This document shows, one piece after another, positions 62,197 to 64,000 of a stretch of 64,000 nucleotides of DNA. The position numbers and the translations under genes are program-made. Source of the DNA: CBDCGJ01 sp965238305 (GTDB lineage Bacteria; Pseudomonadota; Alphaproteobacteria; GCA-2731375); contig CBDEHK010000001.1 of NCBI GenBank assembly GCA_965238305.1, positions 1,426,001 through 1,490,000 on the forward strand. The letters are read 5' to 3'. Below the pieces are notes generated by a model. The model worked only from the letters and a program-made list of their open reading frames with translations, ran no database searches and was not told the origin of the DNA. The number at the start of each line of letters is the position of its first letter. Positions within the stretch are counted from its first letter, which is position 1.

Positions 62197-63408
62197 TTAT
62201 CCTTTTGCCGGTTTTGGTTCACGCGGCATGCCTAATCCTCGTTCGGCGATGATATTTTTTTGAATTTGCGCGGTGCCGCCGCCAATGATCAGGCCCAGGT
62301 GGTACATGTAATTGCTCTGCCAGCCACCGCCGTCACGCAAAAGCGGACTTTCGTCATAGAGCACACCCAGTTCCCCCATCGCATCGATCGCCAGGGCGTC
62401 TATTTGGTGATTGATCTCACAGCCTTGCAATTTTACGACAAGTTGGCCGAGACCGGGACTTTCGCCTTTTTCAGCTGCCGTCACCAAGCGCATTTCGTGG
62501 AAGCGCATGCTTTGTACCCGCGCCAGCAGGCGGACATAACGGTCGCGATAAATCGGATTCTCTAGAACTGCATGTCCGTCAAGGGTTTCAGCCTGCATCA
62601 ACCGACGTAGCTTGACTAAATTGTCCAGTGAACGATTGGCATCGCCCAGCAAGCCGCGTTCGTGTTTCAGGGTGCTATTGGCAACGCGCCAACCGTTGCC
62701 GCGGCCACCGACGACTTGCGCCTTTGGCACCCGGACATCGGTGAAAAACACTTCGTTAAAGGACGGATTTCCGGTCATGGTTTGTAGGGGCCGGATTTCG
62801 ATACCCGGCGTATCCATGGGGAAGATAATGTAGCTGATGCCTTCGTGTTTTGGGGCTTGCGGTTCCGTGCGGACCAGACAGAAAATCATGTCGGCAATAT
62901 GGGCTGACGAAGTCCAGATTTTCTGGCCGTTGATAAGAAAATCGTCACCGTCTTCCCTCGCGCCGGTTTGCAAACTGGCCAGGTCGGAGCCTGAATTGGG
63001 TTCCGAATAACCCTGGCACCAGACCGTTTCACCGCGAATGGTGCTGTTGATCCATTGCTGTTTTTGCGCGTCCGTCCCGTGTTCCAGAAGGGTCGGGACC
63101 AGCATCGAAATTCCTTGATTGCCGAGACCTTGCATGACGTCAGCGTTGGAGAATTCTTCTGCAATGATACGAGTTTTCAGAATGTCGGGACTGGCCCCAG
63201 CGCCGCCATATTCCTTGGGCACGGTGCGGCAGGCATAGCCGCGCTCGACCAAAAGGGTTTGCCATTCACGCACGCTTTCGTCAAACCGTCGCGGTCGCAT
63301 GCGTAGGGACAAGGTTGATAAGTTCGGCGCGCGGTCAGCATATTCCTTCAGGAAAATCCGGACTTCTTCGCGGAATTCCTGATGTTCGACACGATCGGTC
63401 AGATCCAT
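62197..63408 (-). CDS. acyl-CoA dehydrogenase, larger subunit
   Basis: A 403-residue ACAD. TVPKEYGGAGASPDILKTRI, W-C-Q-G-Y-S-E-P-N-S-G-S-D-L-A-S, and QKIWTSSAHIADMIFCLVRT are the FAD and substrate-binding blocks. It oxidises an acyl-CoA to the enoyl-CoA; with its partner downstream it may act on bulky substrates. The ATG has GAGGAG upstream. No CoA-ligase or hydratase is adjacent; the ligase at 16166 is far away. Confidence 0.88.
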   Translation of the reverse strand: MDLTDRVEHQEFREEVRIFLKEYADRAPNLSTLSLRMRPRRFDESVREWQTLLVERGYACRTVPKEYGGAGASPDILKTRIIAEEFSNADVMQGLGNQGISMLVPTLLEHGTDAQKQQWINSTIRGETVWCQGYSEPNSGSDLASLQTGAREDGDDFLINGQKIWTSSAHIADMIFCLVRTEPQAPKHEGISYIIFPMDTPGIEIRPLQTMTGNPSFNEVFFTDVRVPKAQVVGGRGNGWRVANSTLKHERGLLGDANRSLDNLVKLRRLMQAETLDGHAVLENPIYRDRYVRLLARVQSMRFHEMRLVTAAEKGESPGLGQLVVKLQGCEINHQIDALAIDAMGELGVLYDESPLLRDGGGWQSNYMYHLGLIIGGGTAQIQKNIIAERGLGMPREPKPAKG

Positions 63409-63567
63409 AGTTATCTCCTCAGGCGGCGGGGTTCGGTCGACCGGCCCCCGCTATATATCCCCTTTATATCTTCCTACCCTTGGTCACGCAAAATCAAAGC
63501 GTCGGGAAAACTACGACGGCCCCCAGAATCATTTTCTAGGCAAAATTCAACAAGTCGATAATGGACG

Positions 63568-64000
63568 TTAAGGGGAGAGGCAATTTTTCAGCGAATTGGT
63601 TAAATCCCACATGAGTTGGGGATAGAGATCTGCGCCTGGCGAAAGTGTCGTTCCAATAGGGTCGAGAACACCAAGTCGGATTTTGGAATTGTTCACAATG
63701 TTTTTGACCTGACCGGATTGAAATTGCGGTTCGCCGAAGATGCATATGACCCCCAAGGTCTCAATCAGTCGGTGTATTTTGGCAATCTGCCGGGCCCCTG
63801 GCGGGCGGGCGTCGCTCAGCGCCAGAGTGCCAACAGCCGGTAGGGCGAACCGCTGCTCGAAATACTGGAAGCCATCATGGAACAGGACAAAGGGTTTTCC
63901 TTTCAAAGGCTGCAAGGACAATTGAATTTCCGCTTGTAATTTGGTTAGCTGGTGCCGTGCCGCCTCGGCATTCTGCGCATATTGATTGGCATACTGTGGA
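63568..64000 (-). CDS. znuA: ZnuA-like zinc ABC transporter substrate-binding protein, C-terminal part
   Basis: The frame is open from the window's right edge to the stop at 63568 (about 144 residues; the N-terminal half is outside). KPFVLFHDGFQYFEQRFALP and G-V-I-C-I-F-G-E-P-Q-F, and the end V-L-D-P-I-G-T-T-L-S-P-G-A-D-L-Y, are the C-terminal lobe of ZnuA/cluster A-I metal-binding lipoproteins, with the ligand-like His and Asp. It would capture zinc in the periplasm for the ZnuBC permease, presumably encoded beyond the edge. Confidence 0.85.
   Translation of the reverse strand, partial: PQYANQYAQNAEAARHQLTKLQAEIQLSLQPLKGKPFVLFHDGFQYFEQRFALPAVGTLALSDARPPGARQIAKIHRLIETLGVICIFGEPQFQSGQVKNIVNNSKIRLGVLDPIGTTLSPGADLYPQLMWDLTNSLKNCLSP

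Overview
The window looks like chromosomal DNA from a free-living alphaproteobacterium, probably from a Rhodospirillales-like lineage. Moderate GC, many PAS, cyclase and LuxR-TPR regulators, two PAS_5-type proteins, a canonical ParB site (TGTTTCACGTGAAACA) and the DUF4212/sodium:solute symporter/DUF294 cluster all fit that reading, but no phylogenetic marker gene is present, so the placement is an inference. There are no transposases, phage genes, rRNAs or CRISPR arrays. About 64 protein genes, one tRNA-Arg(ACG), several terminators, two gene relics and a degenerate dispersed repeat can be supported.

Layout. 0-8 kb: the edge of a YeeE/YedE sulfur transporter, a membrane PAS adenylate/guanylate cyclase, a LuxR-TolB-TPR regulator, and a Rieske oxygenase next to a BCCT transporter (probable betaine or carnitine use). 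8-16 kb: small envelope proteins, a MAPEG protein, and the most striking locus, an AhpD/CMD-type gene (9355-10446) interrupted by one in-frame TGA exactly where the second Cys of the CxxC redox motif belongs. It reads on for 117 further family-like residues and has a hairpin 25 nt after the TGA, so it is a strong candidate selenoprotein. A histidine kinase, HAD, GNAT, acyltransferase and NUDIX genes follow. 16-28 kb: an acyl-CoA ligase, a second cyclase, a CadI/ArsI-like metalloenzyme with a SigZ-like sigma factor, then a co-directional run of TMEM64, MerA-like oxidoreductase, histidine kinase, Tam, DmpA-like peptidase and an orphan peptide-binding protein that ends at a strong terminator. 28.3-28.6 kb: tRNA-Arg and a perfect parS.

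28.7-45 kb is patchier. It holds regulator/target pairs (HxlR with a flavin monooxygenase, LysR with a cupin, TetR with an MBL-fold protein, LysR with nitronate monooxygenase), an SLC13 transporter with a Usp protein, decayed gene fragments at 32.8-33.2 kb, and repeats of about 150 bp that bracket the GC-rich LysR/nitronate monooxygenase pair. Two more cyclases lie here, one with a GAF domain and one fused to an alpha/beta hydrolase.

45-64 kb: a LeuB-like dehydrogenase and a membrane-anchored exonuclease; the DUF4212/sodium:solute symporter locus with its CBS-DUF294 partner; an M19 dipeptidase; a Baeyer-Villiger-type monooxygenase convergent with a PEP-mobile-domain protein; a MetE-like methyltransferase; a porin; a pair of acyl-CoA dehydrogenases; and the C-terminal part of a ZnuA zinc-binding protein at the right edge. 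Overall the region suggests a heterotroph that takes up compatible solutes, organic anions and fatty-acid-like substrates, with unusually dense cyclic-nucleotide signalling.
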